Below are positions 33,885 through 43,388 of a stretch of DNA of 64,000 nucleotides, in pieces (the first letter of the stretch is position 1; the number at the start of each line of letters is the position of its first letter). The notes below the pieces were generated by a model. The model was not told where the DNA came from. It made no database searches and was given only the letters and a program-made list of their open reading frames with translations. The stretch is from Neisseria sp. Marseille-Q5346. GTDB taxonomy: Bacteria; Pseudomonadota; Gammaproteobacteria; Burkholderiales; Neisseriaceae. A program made the translations under genes and the position numbers. The stretch is from the NCBI RefSeq assembly GCF_946902045.1, contig NZ_OX336253.1:248001-312000 (forward strand), in the 5' to 3' direction.

Positions 33885-33973
33885 CTTATATTGAATAAAT
33901 AGTAATAAGAATTGATTTCATTATATTTTAAGTTTAAGATAGCTTGGTTAATTGCTTTTCTATGGTTATTGCC

Positions 33974-34468
33974 ATGCGTTACCACTTTCCTATTGCCGTT
34001 GATATTTATGATTTTTTGTATACCGGCCGGTTTGACTATCTGGAAATCGGACAATCGGCAGAGTCTATTTTGCAGATGTTTCCTGCGCCTGATTGCGTCC
34101 CTAAAGGCTTGTTGGTGCAAAAAGGCTGGAATATTTGGCTTTATGGTGATATCGAACTGCATTTCTCCGACAATCGGCTGACACAGATTCGCGCTGATTT
34201 TCAGCCTGATGCTGCACTAAGTGGCGGCCGTTGGGTAAAGTTGAATCCGTGGTTTTTTGCAAATGGCTGCCTTGATGTATATGCCGTCATTCAACGCTTG
34301 GTACAACGCAATATCGATTTTATTAAAACGGAAACGCACACCAATTTGATTTTACAGCTACAAAGCGGAGTTGAATTGATTTTTGAAAAATGTCGGGGCA
34401 TGCAACTTGCCTCATTCCGCAAACAAAAAGCTTCCCTGCCCCATTGGGCGCGTGAAACGGCTTCTTAA
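33974..34468 (+). CDS. Hypothetical protein
   Basis: The open frame runs from a TTG at 33944. ATGs at 33962 and 33974 are more likely starts, and MRYHFPIAVDIYDFLYTGRF at 33974 looks like a natural N-terminus, giving 164 residues. The protein is soluble, rich in aromatic residues (KGWNIWLYGDIELHFSDN, GGRWVKLNPWFFANG). I do not recognise a family. It lies between two DUS terminators, so it is a single-gene unit. Confidence 0.6.
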   Translation: MRYHFPIAVDIYDFLYTGRFDYLEIGQSAESILQMFPAPDCVPKGLLVQKGWNIWLYGDIELHFSDNRLTQIRADFQPDAALSGGRWVKLNPWFFANGCLDVYAVIQRLVQRNIDFIKTETHTNLILQLQSGVELIFEKCRGMQLASFRKQKASLPHWARETAS

Positions 34469-34474
34469 ATAAAC

Positions 34475-34508
34475 AATGCCGTCTGAAAACATCATTTCAG
34501 ACGGCATT
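34475..34508. terminator. DUS terminator (AT dialect)
   Basis: AATGCCGTCTGAA and TTCAGACGGCATT form a perfect inverted pair of ATGCCGTCTGAA elements, between two convergent genes. Confidence 0.85.
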
Positions 34509-34513
34509 ATCAG

Positions 34514-35230
34514 TTACAAACCATTCAATAACTGTCGGATTTTCGTCATCGCCATAGAAGTCTGTTCATTACAGCCCACAGTCCCTACTCCGCTATCAAA
34601 GCAATCAATGCTGCTGACGCTGCAAAAGTGGGCATAGGCCATTTTCAACTCCCTGGCCAAAACAGCTTCGGGCATACCGGTCATACCGAGTACATCTACG
34701 CCGTCACGTCGATAACGGGCAATTTCTGCGCGGGTTGGACGGCGTGGGCCTTGCAGGCAACCATAAACGGCGGAGTCGTAAATCGGCACATTGTGCGCTT
34801 TCGTGATATTTAATAACTTTTGTCGCAATTCATTGCAATAAGGGTTGAAAAAATCGGTATGGACGACAGGGCATTCTTGGCCTTCAAAAAAAGTATCTTT
34901 ACGGCCATAGGTATAGTCAATCAAATCGTCCGGCAACACCAGACTGCCGTTTTCAAAATCAGGGTTGATACCGACGACTGAAGAAATGGCAATAATGTTT
35001 TCAACGCCTAAAGAGTGCAATGCCCAGATATTGGCGCGATAGTTGATTTCATGCGGCGCGATGGTATGGCTGAAGCCGTGTCGGGCGAGAAAAACAATGT
35101 CCAAGCGCCCCAACCTGCCGAACAAAATAGGACTGCTGGTTAAGCCGTATGGAGTGCGTACGATTTTTCGTTCAGTAATTTCGAGTTCCGGCAGTTTGGT
35201 CAAACCGCTGCCGCCGATAATGGCTAACAT
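34514..35230 (-). CDS. mtiP: S-methyl-5'-thioinosine (or thioadenosine) phosphorylase
   Basis: From the ATG at 35230 (AAGGAAG 6 nt upstream) this is a 238-residue nucleoside phosphorylase of the PNP/MTAP family. Motifs: AIIGGSGLTKLPEL at the N-terminus, LARHGFSHTIAPHEINYRAN (phosphate and ribose site) and QGPRRPTRAEI followed by GMTGMPEAVLARE (base site). The MTGMPEA form, with Asp absent after GM, points to methylthioinosine phosphorylase as in Pseudomonas, but methylthioadenosine phosphorylase cannot be excluded. It acts in salvage of the by-product of polyamine synthesis. Confidence 0.8.
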   Translation of the reverse strand: MLAIIGGSGLTKLPELEITERKIVRTPYGLTSSPILFGRLGRLDIVFLARHGFSHTIAPHEINYRANIWALHSLGVENIIAISSVVGINPDFENGSLVLPDDLIDYTYGRKDTFFEGQECPVVHTDFFNPYCNELRQKLLNITKAHNVPIYDSAVYGCLQGPRRPTRAEIARYRRDGVDVLGMTGMPEAVLARELKMAYAHFCSVSSIDCFDSGVGTVGCNEQTSMAMTKIRQLLNGL

Positions 35231-35251
35231 ATAGACTTCCTTTGTTATCAA

Positions 35252-35284
35252 TGGCCGTCTGAAACTTGGATTTCAGACGGCCTT
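35252..35284 (-). terminator. DUS hairpin between perM-like gene and mtiP
   Basis: TGGCCGTCTGAA and TTCAGACGGCC (35273-35283) pair with a short loop, just after the AI-2E-family gene. Confidence 0.75.
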
Positions 35285-35296
35285 AATATCATCGAT

Positions 35297-36367
35297 TTAT
35301 TTATGTTTGTAGAAATGGCTGCCGAAATAGGCAGATGCACCTTCACGCAATAAAACCAATGTTACGGCGGCAAGCGGCAGACCGGCAAGCATACCGACAA
35401 AACCCATCAGTTGTCCGAAAGCCATCAACGAGAAAATCACCCAGAACGGAGACAAACCGATGCGGTCGCCGACGATTTTAGGCGTAATGAAAAAGCTTTC
35501 CAAGAATTGTCCGACACCGAATACAGCCCAGACCATCAACAAACCCTGCCATGAGCCATATTGCAAAAGCGCGGCAACTGTCGCCAGCAAAAGGCCGGTA
35601 AATGCACCCAAATACGGAATAAATACCAAAATACCGGCAATCATACCGATGGCAAAGCCGGAATCCAAACCGACCAGCATCAAGCCCAAGCCATAGACCA
35701 AGCCCATAATCATCATCACCATCAGCTGGCCACGCAGAAACTCGCCCAAAACTTCATCCATATTGCCGCTGATACGCGTGTAAGTTTCGATAAAACGGCG
35801 CGGAACCAATTTGCTGATTCCGGAAGACCAGCGTTTCCAATCCAACAAGAAGTAATACAGCAGCAAAGGTAACAACACCAAATTGCTGACGCCGCTGATG
35901 ACGTTACCACTTTGACGCATCAAGGTAGGAATCCATTCTTTGAGCGTATTGCTCAACTCATCCGTATGCGACTGCAACCATGCAATAATTGATTCTTGAT
36001 CGATTTGAATATAATCCCCGCTGACGCTATTGAGCCACGGCAGCAATTTGTTTTGAACAAAGCCTACGATTTGTGGCAGGCGTTCGGCCAGATTGTTAAA
36101 CTGGTTCAACAACATAGGTACGATAATCAGCACCAACGACAGCAATATCAGCAAAGCCAGTGCCATAATAATCATAGAGGCCGGCACGCGACGGATACGC
36201 TTCAGTTGCAACCATTCGACCAAGGGATTCAAAACATAGGCCAAAACGGCAGCTACGATAAACGGCGTCAAAACATCGCCCAAGGCATATAAAAGCCAAA
36301 TAAAGGCCGCGATAACGCAAGCCATAATAATCCACGGTTTTACACTGCGCGCTTTCTTTTGATACAT
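35297..36367 (-). CDS. AI-2E family transporter (PerM-like)
   Basis: The 356-residue membrane protein has about eight helices in the usual arrangement: paired N-terminal helices (WIIMACVIAAFIWLLYALGD, LTPFIVAAVLAYVLNPLVEW), a soluble section, and a C-terminal block with GMIAGILVFIPYLGAFTGLL and PKIVGDRIGLSPFWVIFSLM. The family includes TqsA (AI-2 export) and ion antiporters, so the substrate is unknown. It is upstream of mtiP on the same strand. Confidence 0.85.
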   Translation of the reverse strand: MYQKKARSVKPWIIMACVIAAFIWLLYALGDVLTPFIVAAVLAYVLNPLVEWLQLKRIRRVPASMIIMALALLILLSLVLIIVPMLLNQFNNLAERLPQIVGFVQNKLLPWLNSVSGDYIQIDQESIIAWLQSHTDELSNTLKEWIPTLMRQSGNVISGVSNLVLLPLLLYYFLLDWKRWSSGISKLVPRRFIETYTRISGNMDEVLGEFLRGQLMVMMIMGLVYGLGLMLVGLDSGFAIGMIAGILVFIPYLGAFTGLLLATVAALLQYGSWQGLLMVWAVFGVGQFLESFFITPKIVGDRIGLSPFWVIFSLMAFGQLMGFVGMLAGLPLAAVTLVLLREGASAYFGSHFYKHK

Positions 36368-36570
36368 AAAAAGGTATTTCCCAATTGATGTTTAAGGTTT
36401 TCGAAATAAATAAGCAGTATAACAGATTCACAAAGGCCGTCTGAACGCGTGACGGCTATTAAGATAAAATAAAAATTGTTGACAATAATGCTAAAAAAAT
36501 CAGCCTGAATCCTCTAATTTAAGATAAAATACGCTCCGACAATCTACCCATACCCGAATAAGGAAATCCA

Positions 36571-37605
36571 ATGAGCACTTCTTTGAGCTATCGTGACGCA
36601 GGCGTGGATATCGACGCAGGCGATCAACTGGTCGAAAACATCAAACCTTTTGCCAAGCGTACTATGCGCCCTGAAGTGTTGGGTGATTTGGGCGGTTTCG
36701 GCGCTTTGGTCGAAATCGGTAAAAAATACAAAAATCCGGTATTGGTTTCCGGTACGGACGGTGTCGGCACCAAGCTGAAACTGGCTTTCGACTGGGATAA
36801 ACACGATACTGTCGGCATCGATTTGGTTGCCATGAGTGTCAACGACATTTTGGTTCAAGGTGCAGAACCTTTGTTTTTCTTGGACTATTTCGCTTGCGGC
36901 AAGCTGGACGTTGCCCGCGCAACTGATGTGATTAAAGGTATTGCCCAAGGTTGCGAAGAATCCGGTTGCGCTTTGATTGGCGGTGAAACTGCCGAAATGC
37001 CGGGCATGTATCCCGAAGGCGAATACGACTTGGCCGGTTTTGCCGTCGGCGTGGTTGAAAAAGAATGCGTGATTAACGGCCGCAGCATTCAGGCCGGAGA
37101 CGTTGTTTTGGGCTTGGCTTCCAACGGCGCACACTCCAACGGCTACTCTTTGGTACGCAAAATCATCGAGCGCGACAATCCCGATTTGGACGCGGAATTC
37201 GACAACGGCAAAACCTTGCGCGAAGCCATCATCGCCCCTACCCGCCTGTATGTGAAACCTATCCTTGCCGCTTTGGAGAAATTCACCATTAAAGGCATGG
37301 CCCATATTACCGGCGGCGGCATTACCGAAAACGTACCTCGCGTTTTGCCTGAAAATACCGTTGCACAAATCGATGCCAAAGCGTGGGAATTGCCTAAACT
37401 GTTCCAATGGCTGCAAAAAGCAGGCAATGTGGAAACCCAAGAAATGTATCGTACATTCAACTGTGGTATCGGCATGGTCGTTATCATTGCTAAAGAAGAT
37501 GCCGATGCAGTACAAGCATTCTTGAGCGAACAAGGCGAAACCGTTTACCGTTTAGGCGTTATTCGTGAGCGCAACGGCGACGAACATCAAACCCAAGTGG
37601 CTTGA
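36571..37605 (+). CDS. purM: Phosphoribosylformylglycinamidine cyclo-ligase
   Basis: The 344-residue AIR synthetase performs the fifth step of purine synthesis. It begins with [20 protein letters not shown] and has the PurM-specific [20 protein letters not shown] and [20 protein letters not shown] segments (ATP and substrate binding), [12 protein letters not shown], and [21 protein letters not shown] lies 7 nt before the ATG. It stands alone, ending at a strong non-DUS terminator. Confidence 0.97.
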   Translation: MSTSLSYRDAGVDIDAGDQLVENIKPFAKRTMRPEVLGDLGGFGALVEIGKKYKNPVLVSGTDGVGTKLKLAFDWDKHDTVGIDLVAMSVNDILVQGAEPLFFLDYFACGKLDVARATDVIKGIAQGCEESGCALIGGETAEMPGMYPEGEYDLAGFAVGVVEKECVINGRSIQAGDVVLGLASNGAHSNGYSLVRKIIERDNPDLDAEFDNGKTLREAIIAPTRLYVKPILAALEKFTIKGMAHITGGGITENVPRVLPENTVAQIDAKAWELPKLFQWLQKAGNVETQEMYRTFNCGIGMVVIIAKEDADAVQAFLSEQGETVYRLGVIRERNGDEHQTQVA

Positions 37606-37620
37606 TTTGAGATGTAATTA

Positions 37621-37651
37621 AAAAAGTGCGGATGATGAGTCCGCACTTTTT
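37621..37651. terminator. Bidirectional terminator between purM and ackA
   Basis: AAAAAGTGCGGA and TCCGCACTTTTT form a perfect 12-bp stem flanked by A and T runs; it can serve both convergent genes. Confidence 0.92.
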
Positions 37652-37664
37652 TGTTTACACTGCC

Positions 37665-38876
37665 CTAGCCTACTTCTTCCAAAAAGCCGGCCAACTGTGC
37701 CGTATCGTGGGCAATCATCAGCTCTTCATTGGTCGGCACGACCAAAACAGCCGGCATAGAACCTGTCGGGCTGATGATACCGGAGTTGCCGTAGCGTTTG
37801 TCCATGTTGGCTTTGGTGTCGATGTGAAGACCCAAGAAATCAAGATAGGAAACGGTTTTGGCACGGATGTTACGCGAGTTTTCGCCGATACCGCCGGTGA
37901 ACACGAGCGCATCTACTCCGCCGCAAGCCACAGCCATCGAAGCAATATATTTGGCAAGGCGGTAAGTCATTACTTCCAGAGCCAAACGTGCGCCTTCATG
38001 GCCTTCATCCGCAGCGATTTCTAAAGAACGGCAGTCGTTGGAGAGTTCGGAAATACCGAGCAATCCTGATTTTTTGTTCAGCATTTCATCAACTTGGGCA
38101 ACATCCAAACCGGCATGTGAAGTCAGATAGCTGTATACGCCCGGGTCGATGTCGCCGCAACGGGTACCCATCACCAAGCCTTCAATCGGCGTGAAGCCCA
38201 TACTGGTGTCAACGGATTTGCCGTTTTTAATGGCGGTAATGGATGCGCCGTTGCCTAAGTGGGCAATAATCATACGGATGTCTTCCAGAGGTTTGCCCAA
38301 AATCCGTGCGGCTTCAGGGGCAACGTAACGCATGCTGGTACCGTGGAAACCGTAGCGGCGGAAAGCGTATTTTTTACGCAATTCGCGCGGAACGGCATAA
38401 GTGTAGGCACGCTCCGGCATGGTTTGGTGGAACGAAGTATCCATCACGCCGACATTGGGCAGGCCCGGGAAGTGTTCTTGCGCAGCCAAAATACCGTTGA
38501 TATTGGCAGGATTGTGCAACGGAGCGAGCGGAATGCAGGCATTGAGTTCGTCCATTACTGCTTGGTCGATCAAAACAGATTCGCTGTATTTTTCGCCACC
38601 GTGGGCGATGCGGTGGCCGATGGCTTTGATGCGGTCGTGCAGGCCGTGTTTTTCAAGCTCTTTCAACAGCATACCTACGGCACCGGCATGGTCGTTACGG
38701 CCGGTCAAGGCTGTTTGGCATTTTTTGCCGTCTTTGCTGAACGTAATGATTGCTTCGGGCGTACCCAAGCGTTCGCCGAGACAGCTTAAGAGAACTTTGC
38801 CGTTTTTACGGTCGATAACGGCACCTTTGAGTGAAGAGCTGCCGCAGTTCAGAACAAGTATGAGTTGGTTGGACAT
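37665..38876 (-). CDS. ackA: Acetate (propionate) kinase
   Basis: From the ATG at 38876 (AGGAG 8 nt upstream, inside the longer frame to 38942) this is a 403-residue acetokinase. Motifs: LILVLNCGSSSLKGAVID at the N-terminus, VMDTSFHQTMPERAYTYAVP, YGFHGTSMRYVA, IIAHLGNGASITAI, and VFTGGIGENSRNIRA. It interconverts acyl phosphate and acyl-CoA-derived acetate or propionate with ATP. It is the last gene of the methylcitrate cluster, so propionate may be a physiological substrate. Confidence 0.95.
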   Translation of the reverse strand: MSNQLILVLNCGSSSLKGAVIDRKNGKVLLSCLGERLGTPEAIITFSKDGKKCQTALTGRNDHAGAVGMLLKELEKHGLHDRIKAIGHRIAHGGEKYSESVLIDQAVMDELNACIPLAPLHNPANINGILAAQEHFPGLPNVGVMDTSFHQTMPERAYTYAVPRELRKKYAFRRYGFHGTSMRYVAPEAARILGKPLEDIRMIIAHLGNGASITAIKNGKSVDTSMGFTPIEGLVMGTRCGDIDPGVYSYLTSHAGLDVAQVDEMLNKKSGLLGISELSNDCRSLEIAADEGHEGARLALEVMTYRLAKYIASMAVACGGVDALVFTGGIGENSRNIRAKTVSYLDFLGLHIDTKANMDKRYGNSGIISPTGSMPAVLVVPTNEELMIAHDTAQLAGFLEEVG

Positions 38877-39050
38877 GGTGTTTCTCCTTTGAATTTTTGA
38901 TTGTTTTTTTGGCTTCAGGCCGTCTGAAAAGAGCAAGAACATTTGAGAGCTTTTCAGATTGCCTTTGGTTTGGTGTTTAGTCAGGCTTTATGCCCAACCT
39001 TAATCTCCATTGCAGGTATCGATACCTGACTAAAATCTGCTTATTTGGTT

Positions 39051-39087
39051 TTCAGACGGCCTTGTTTAATAGCGTGGCCGTCTGAAA
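39051..39087 (-). terminator. DUS hairpin between prpF and ackA
   Basis: TTCAGACGGCC (39051-39061) and GGCCGTCTGAA (39077-39087) form an 11-bp stem. Another DUS lies nearer ackA. It may reduce read-through into ackA. Confidence 0.6.
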
Positions 39088-39089
39088 AC

Positions 39090-40259
39090 TTAAAAGCAAT
39101 CTTCCGGCACTCGGACTTGTCCTTCCATAATCACGCGTGCGCTACGGCTCATGACTGCTTTGGTGGCCGTCCATTGTCCGTCCTGACATTCGGCGGCTGC
39201 ACCGACACGCAGTGTGCCTGACGGATGGCCGAAACGGACTTCTTTACGCGCTCCGCCTCCGGCTGCAAGGTTGACCAGCGTACCGGGCACGGCGGCGGCG
39301 GTAGCGATGGCAACTGAAGCGGTGCCCATCATGGCGTGGTGCAATTTGCCCATGCTCAGTGCGCGTACCAATAAGTCGATGTCGGCAGCTTTGACGGTTT
39401 TGCCGCTTGAAGCGGTGTAATCGGCCGCAGGGGCGACAAAAGCGACTTTCGGAGTATGGGCGCGGGTGGCGGCTTCGGATACATCGCTGATCAAGCCCAT
39501 TTTCAGCGCGCCATATGCGCGGATGGTTTCAAATTTTTCCAGAGCCGCGGCGTCGTTGTTGATGTCGTCTTGCAACTCTTTGCCTGTGTAGCCCAAATCT
39601 GCGGCATTCAGGAAAATGGTTGGAATGCCGGCATTGATAAGCGTGGCTTTCAGACGGCCTATATTCGGCACATCAATTTCATCAACCAAATTGCCGGTTG
39701 GGAACATACTGCCTTCGCCGTCGGCTGGATCTAAAAATTCGATTTGTACTTCGGCTGCCGGAAACGTTACGCCGTCAAGCTCAAAATCGCCTGTTTCCAA
39801 CACTGCGCCGTTTTGCATCGGCACATGGGCAATAATGGTTTTGCCGATGTTTTTCTGCCAAATTTTGACGGTACACAGGCCGTCTGAAGGGATTTTGGAT
39901 TTATCGACCAAACCTTGTTCGATGGCAAATGCGCCCACGGCGGCGGTCAGATTACCGCAGTTGCCGCTCCAATCGACAAAAGGTTTGTCGATGGAAACTT
40001 GTCCGAACAAGTAATCGACATCGTGATCGGCGCGTTCGGATTTATCCAAAATCACGGCTTTACTGGTGGACGAACTGGCATTGCCCAAACCATCAATCTG
40101 TTTGCCGTAAGGGTCGGGACTGCCGAGTACGCGCAAGAGGATTTTGTCGCGTGCCTCGCCTGCTTGCTGTGCAGCGGCCGGCAGATCGGTACGTTTGAAG
40201 AAAATGCCTTTAGATGTACCGCCGCGGTAGTAAACGGCTGGGATTTTAATTTGCGGCAT
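39090..40259 (-). CDS. prpF: 2-methylaconitate cis-trans isomerase PrpF
   Basis: The 389-residue protein opens with IKIPAVYYRGGTSKGIFFKR, the PrpF signature, and continues with LPAAAQQAGEARDKILLRVL and DPYGKQIDGLGNASSSTSKA (the two catalytic regions of the diaminopimelate-epimerase fold), then DWSGNCGNLTAAVGAFAIEQ. It isomerises the trans-aconitate product made by AcnD so that the cycle can continue. It follows acnD on the minus strand. Confidence 0.95.
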   Translation of the reverse strand: MPQIKIPAVYYRGGTSKGIFFKRTDLPAAAQQAGEARDKILLRVLGSPDPYGKQIDGLGNASSSTSKAVILDKSERADHDVDYLFGQVSIDKPFVDWSGNCGNLTAAVGAFAIEQGLVDKSKIPSDGLCTVKIWQKNIGKTIIAHVPMQNGAVLETGDFELDGVTFPAAEVQIEFLDPADGEGSMFPTGNLVDEIDVPNIGRLKATLINAGIPTIFLNAADLGYTGKELQDDINNDAAALEKFETIRAYGALKMGLISDVSEAATRAHTPKVAFVAPAADYTASSGKTVKAADIDLLVRALSMGKLHHAMMGTASVAIATAAAVPGTLVNLAAGGGARKEVRFGHPSGTLRVGAAAECQDGQWTATKAVMSRSARVIMEGQVRVPEDCF

Positions 40260-40293
40260 TTCGGATTCTCCTTTGTATTTTTTAGTATGGTTT

Positions 40294-40329
40294 TTTCAGA
40301 CGGCCCCTCAAACATTCGAGGCCGTCTGA
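40294..40329 (-). terminator. DUS hairpin between acnD and prpF
   Basis: TTCAGACGGCC (40294-40304) and GGCCGTCTGAA (40319-40329) are paired, with CCTC/GAGG extending the stem. Confidence 0.65.
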
Positions 40330-40377
40330 AAACCTTTTTTAGCGTAGCCCGGGCATTTTGACGATACCCGATTTACC

Positions 40378-42984
40378 TTACGCTGCATTTCCTTCTAAAA
40401 AGTCTTGTGCGAAACGTTGCAACACGCCACCGGCTTCATATACCAACACTTCTTCTGCGGTATCGAGGCGGCAGGTCACCGGAACTTCGACGGTTTCGCC
40501 GTTTTTACGGTGAATCACGAGGGTCAGGTCGCAACGCGGTGTGCGTTCGCCGACAACATCGTAGGTTTCCGTACCGTCCAGTTGCAGGGTATGGCGGTTG
40601 GTACCCGGTTTGAACTGCAGCGGCAACACGCCCATACCGATCAAGTTGGTGCGGTGGATACGCTCGAAGCCTTCGGCAACAATTGCTTCCACTCCGGCGA
40701 GGCGTACGCCTTTTGCAGCCCAGTCGCGGCTTGAGCCTTGACCGTAGTCCGCGCCGGCAATGATGATGAGCGGCTGTTTACGGTTCATATAGGTTTCGAT
40801 GGCTTCCCACATGCGCATCACTTGACCTTCAGGTTCAACACGAGCAAACGAGCCTTGGCGTACGCTGCCGTCTTCGTTTCTCACCATTTCGTTAAACAGT
40901 TTCGGATTGGCGAAGGTTGCGCGTTGGGCGGTCAAGTGGTCGCCGCGGTGGGTTGCGTAAGAGTTGAAGTCTTCTTCAGGCAAACCCATTTTCGCCAAAT
41001 ATTCGCCTGCGGCACTGCTGGCCAAAATCGCATTGGACGGCGAGAGGTGGTCGGTGGTGATGTTGTCGGGCAAAATCGCCAGCGGACGCATACCGCTCAA
41101 CGTGCGTTCCCCTGCCAGTGCGCCTTCCCAGTAAGGCGGGCGGCGGATATATGTGGACATTGGACGCCAGTCGTACAGCGGGCTTGGTGCTTTTTGTGCT
41201 GTGCCGGTGTCGAACATCGGGATATAAACGTCGCGGAATTGTTGCGGTTTCACATATTCGGCAACGATGGCATCGATTTCTTCATCGGTCGGCCAGATAT
41301 CTTTCAGGTGGATTTCGCGGCCGTCTGCAACGCCGAGTACGTCGTTTTCAATATCGAAACGGATGCTGCCTGCCAGCGCGTAGGCAACGACCAACGGAGG
41401 CGAAGCAAGGAAAGCCTGTTTCGCATACGGATGGATACGGCCGTCAAAGTTGCGGTTGCCTGACAATACGGCGGTAGCATACAAATCGCGGTCGATGATT
41501 TCTTTTTGGATTTTCGGATCCAGCGCGCCACTCATGCCGTTACAGGTGGTACATGCGAAGGCAACGATACCGAAACCGAGTTTTTCCATTTCAGGCAGCA
41601 GACCTGCTTCTTTCAAATAGATTTCGGCTACTTTTGAACCCGGGGCAAACGAAGATTTCACCCAAGGTTTGCGTTTCAAGCCGAGGCGGTTGGCATTGCG
41701 TGCCAACAGCGCGGCGGCGACAACGTTACGCGGATTGGAAGTATTGGTACACGAAGTAATCGCGGCAATAATCACTGCTCCGTCAGGCATTTGGCCGTCT
41801 GAAGGCTCTTCGTAAGGTTTTGCCAAGCCTTTGCTGGCCAAATCGGCGGTCGCAAAACGGGCATGCGGGTTACTTGGACCTGCCATGTTGCGCGTTACGC
41901 TGCTCAAATCAAATTTCAATACGCGCGGATAAACGGCGGTTTTCAAGGCATCTGCCCACAAGCCTGCGGTTTTGGCGTAGGTTTCCACCAATTTCACTTG
42001 CGCATCATCGCGACCGGTCAGTTTCAAATAATCAATGGTTTGCTCATCAATAGCGAACATCGCGGCAGTCGCACCGAACTCGGGGGTCATGTTGGAAATG
42101 GTGGCACGGTCGCCGATGGACAGACTTCTTGCGCCCTCACCGAAAAATTCGACAAATGCGCCAACCACGCGCTCTTTACGCAAAAATTCGGTCAGTGCCA
42201 ACACGATGTCGGTGGCAGTAATGCCCGGTTGACGTTTGCCGGTCAGCTCAACGCCGACGATATCAGGCAGACGCATCATGGATGCACGACCCAACATTAC
42301 GGTTTCAGCTTCCAAACCGCCCACGCCTACGGAAATCACGCCCAATGAATCGACGTGCGGCGTATGTGAGTCAGTACCGACGCAGGTATCAGGGAATGCC
42401 ACGCCGTTTTTGACTTGGACAACCGGCGACATTTTTTCCAAGTTGATTTGGTGCATAATGCCGTTGCCCGCCGGAATCACGTCCACATTTTCAAATGCGG
42501 TTTTTGTCCAGTTGATGAAGTGGAAACGGTCTTCGTTACGTCTGTCTTCGATTTCGCGGTTTTTGCGGAAGGCATCAGGATCGTAACCGCCGCATTCAAC
42601 GGCCAGAGAATGGTCGACGATGAGCTGGGTTTGCACCACCGGATTCACTTTGGAAGGATCGCCGCCTTTTTCGGCAATCGCATCGCGCAGGCCTGCCAAA
42701 TCCACCAACGCTGTCTGACCCAGAATATCGTGACACACCACGCGCGCCGGATACCAGGGGAAGTCGATTTCCTGTTTTCCCTCAATCAACTGGCCCAACC
42801 AGCTTTGCAGCGTAGGCAGGTCGACTTTGTCTGCGCGGTTAACCAAGTTCTCAGCCAAGATGCGGCTCGTGTAAGGCAGCTTGTCATAAGAGCCTGGTTT
42901 GATGTCTTCACACGCTTGACGCGCGTCGTAATATTCCAAATCCGTACCGGGCAAAGCTTTGCGGTAGCGTTGGTTGGCAGTCAT
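40378..42984 (-). CDS. acnD: Fe/S-dependent 2-methylisocitrate dehydratase AcnD
   Basis: The 868-residue aconitase-family enzyme dehydrates 2-methylcitrate. Cluster cysteines appear in AITSCTNTSNPRN and FACTTCNGMSGALDP; other family motifs are GVISVGVGGLEAETVMLGRA, LSPSNAILASSAAGEYLAKM and GADYGQGSSRDWAAKG (swivel domain, after residue 650). Length agrees with AcnD (about 865) rather than AcnA (about 890). With prpF next to it, it replaces PrpD in this cycle. Confidence 0.95.
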   Translation of the reverse strand: MTANQRYRKALPGTDLEYYDARQACEDIKPGSYDKLPYTSRILAENLVNRADKVDLPTLQSWLGQLIEGKQEIDFPWYPARVVCHDILGQTALVDLAGLRDAIAEKGGDPSKVNPVVQTQLIVDHSLAVECGGYDPDAFRKNREIEDRRNEDRFHFINWTKTAFENVDVIPAGNGIMHQINLEKMSPVVQVKNGVAFPDTCVGTDSHTPHVDSLGVISVGVGGLEAETVMLGRASMMRLPDIVGVELTGKRQPGITATDIVLALTEFLRKERVVGAFVEFFGEGARSLSIGDRATISNMTPEFGATAAMFAIDEQTIDYLKLTGRDDAQVKLVETYAKTAGLWADALKTAVYPRVLKFDLSSVTRNMAGPSNPHARFATADLASKGLAKPYEEPSDGQMPDGAVIIAAITSCTNTSNPRNVVAAALLARNANRLGLKRKPWVKSSFAPGSKVAEIYLKEAGLLPEMEKLGFGIVAFACTTCNGMSGALDPKIQKEIIDRDLYATAVLSGNRNFDGRIHPYAKQAFLASPPLVVAYALAGSIRFDIENDVLGVADGREIHLKDIWPTDEEIDAIVAEYVKPQQFRDVYIPMFDTGTAQKAPSPLYDWRPMSTYIRRPPYWEGALAGERTLSGMRPLAILPDNITTDHLSPSNAILASSAAGEYLAKMGLPEEDFNSYATHRGDHLTAQRATFANPKLFNEMVRNEDGSVRQGSFARVEPEGQVMRMWEAIETYMNRKQPLIIIAGADYGQGSSRDWAAKGVRLAGVEAIVAEGFERIHRTNLIGMGVLPLQFKPGTNRHTLQLDGTETYDVVGERTPRCDLTLVIHRKNGETVEVPVTCRLDTAEEVLVYEAGGVLQRFAQDFLEGNAA

Positions 42985-43025
42985 GTCGGTTCTCCTAAAA
43001 TCTATTCTTTTTTTGGTTTTGGGGT

Positions 43026-43065
43026 TTCAGACGGCCTGTTGATTCGGACCTTAAGGCCGTCTGAA
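43026..43065 (-). terminator. DUS hairpin between prpC and acnD
   Basis: TTCAGACGGCC (43026-43036) and GGCCGTCTGAA (43055-43065) pair with AAGG/CCTT-type extension. Confidence 0.6.
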
Positions 43066-43123
43066 ACCATAAATTCTGTTTTATTGCTTGTTGTCTGAAA
43101 TCTATTCGCGGTATGAAAAAAAA

Positions 43124-43252
43124 TTGCTGCTCCGCTACCATCATTCCCGTATAGACGGAAATCCAAACTTAAATCTTTCAGTACTCTTTACAGCAGAACA
43201 TTTCAACTTTTGAATTTCTGCCTGTATGGGAATGACGACAGCAGAGCAGCAT
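43124..43252. repeat. Imperfect inverted repeat resembling a neisserial dRS3-type element
   Basis: The left arm (43124-43155, TGCTGCTCCGCT...ATCATTCCCGTATAGAC) and the right arm (43219-43252, CCTGTATGGGAATGAC...AGCAGAGCAGCA) are inverted, about 32 bp each, around 63 bp. The ATTCCC...GGAAT core recalls the dRS3 repeats of Neisseria. The gap 43066-43388 between prpC and acnD contains this and no gene. Confidence 0.6.
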
Positions 43253-43388
43253 GTTTTCCAAACGGCCGGCTCTCTCTCTCTCGCATACTGCACTAGGCCG
43301 TCGAAAAACGAAAACTTAATTTATTCATTGTTTTCAAACGGCATTTCGAGATGGGGCGGGCTGGCGGCCCACCCTGCTGTTACGCGTA

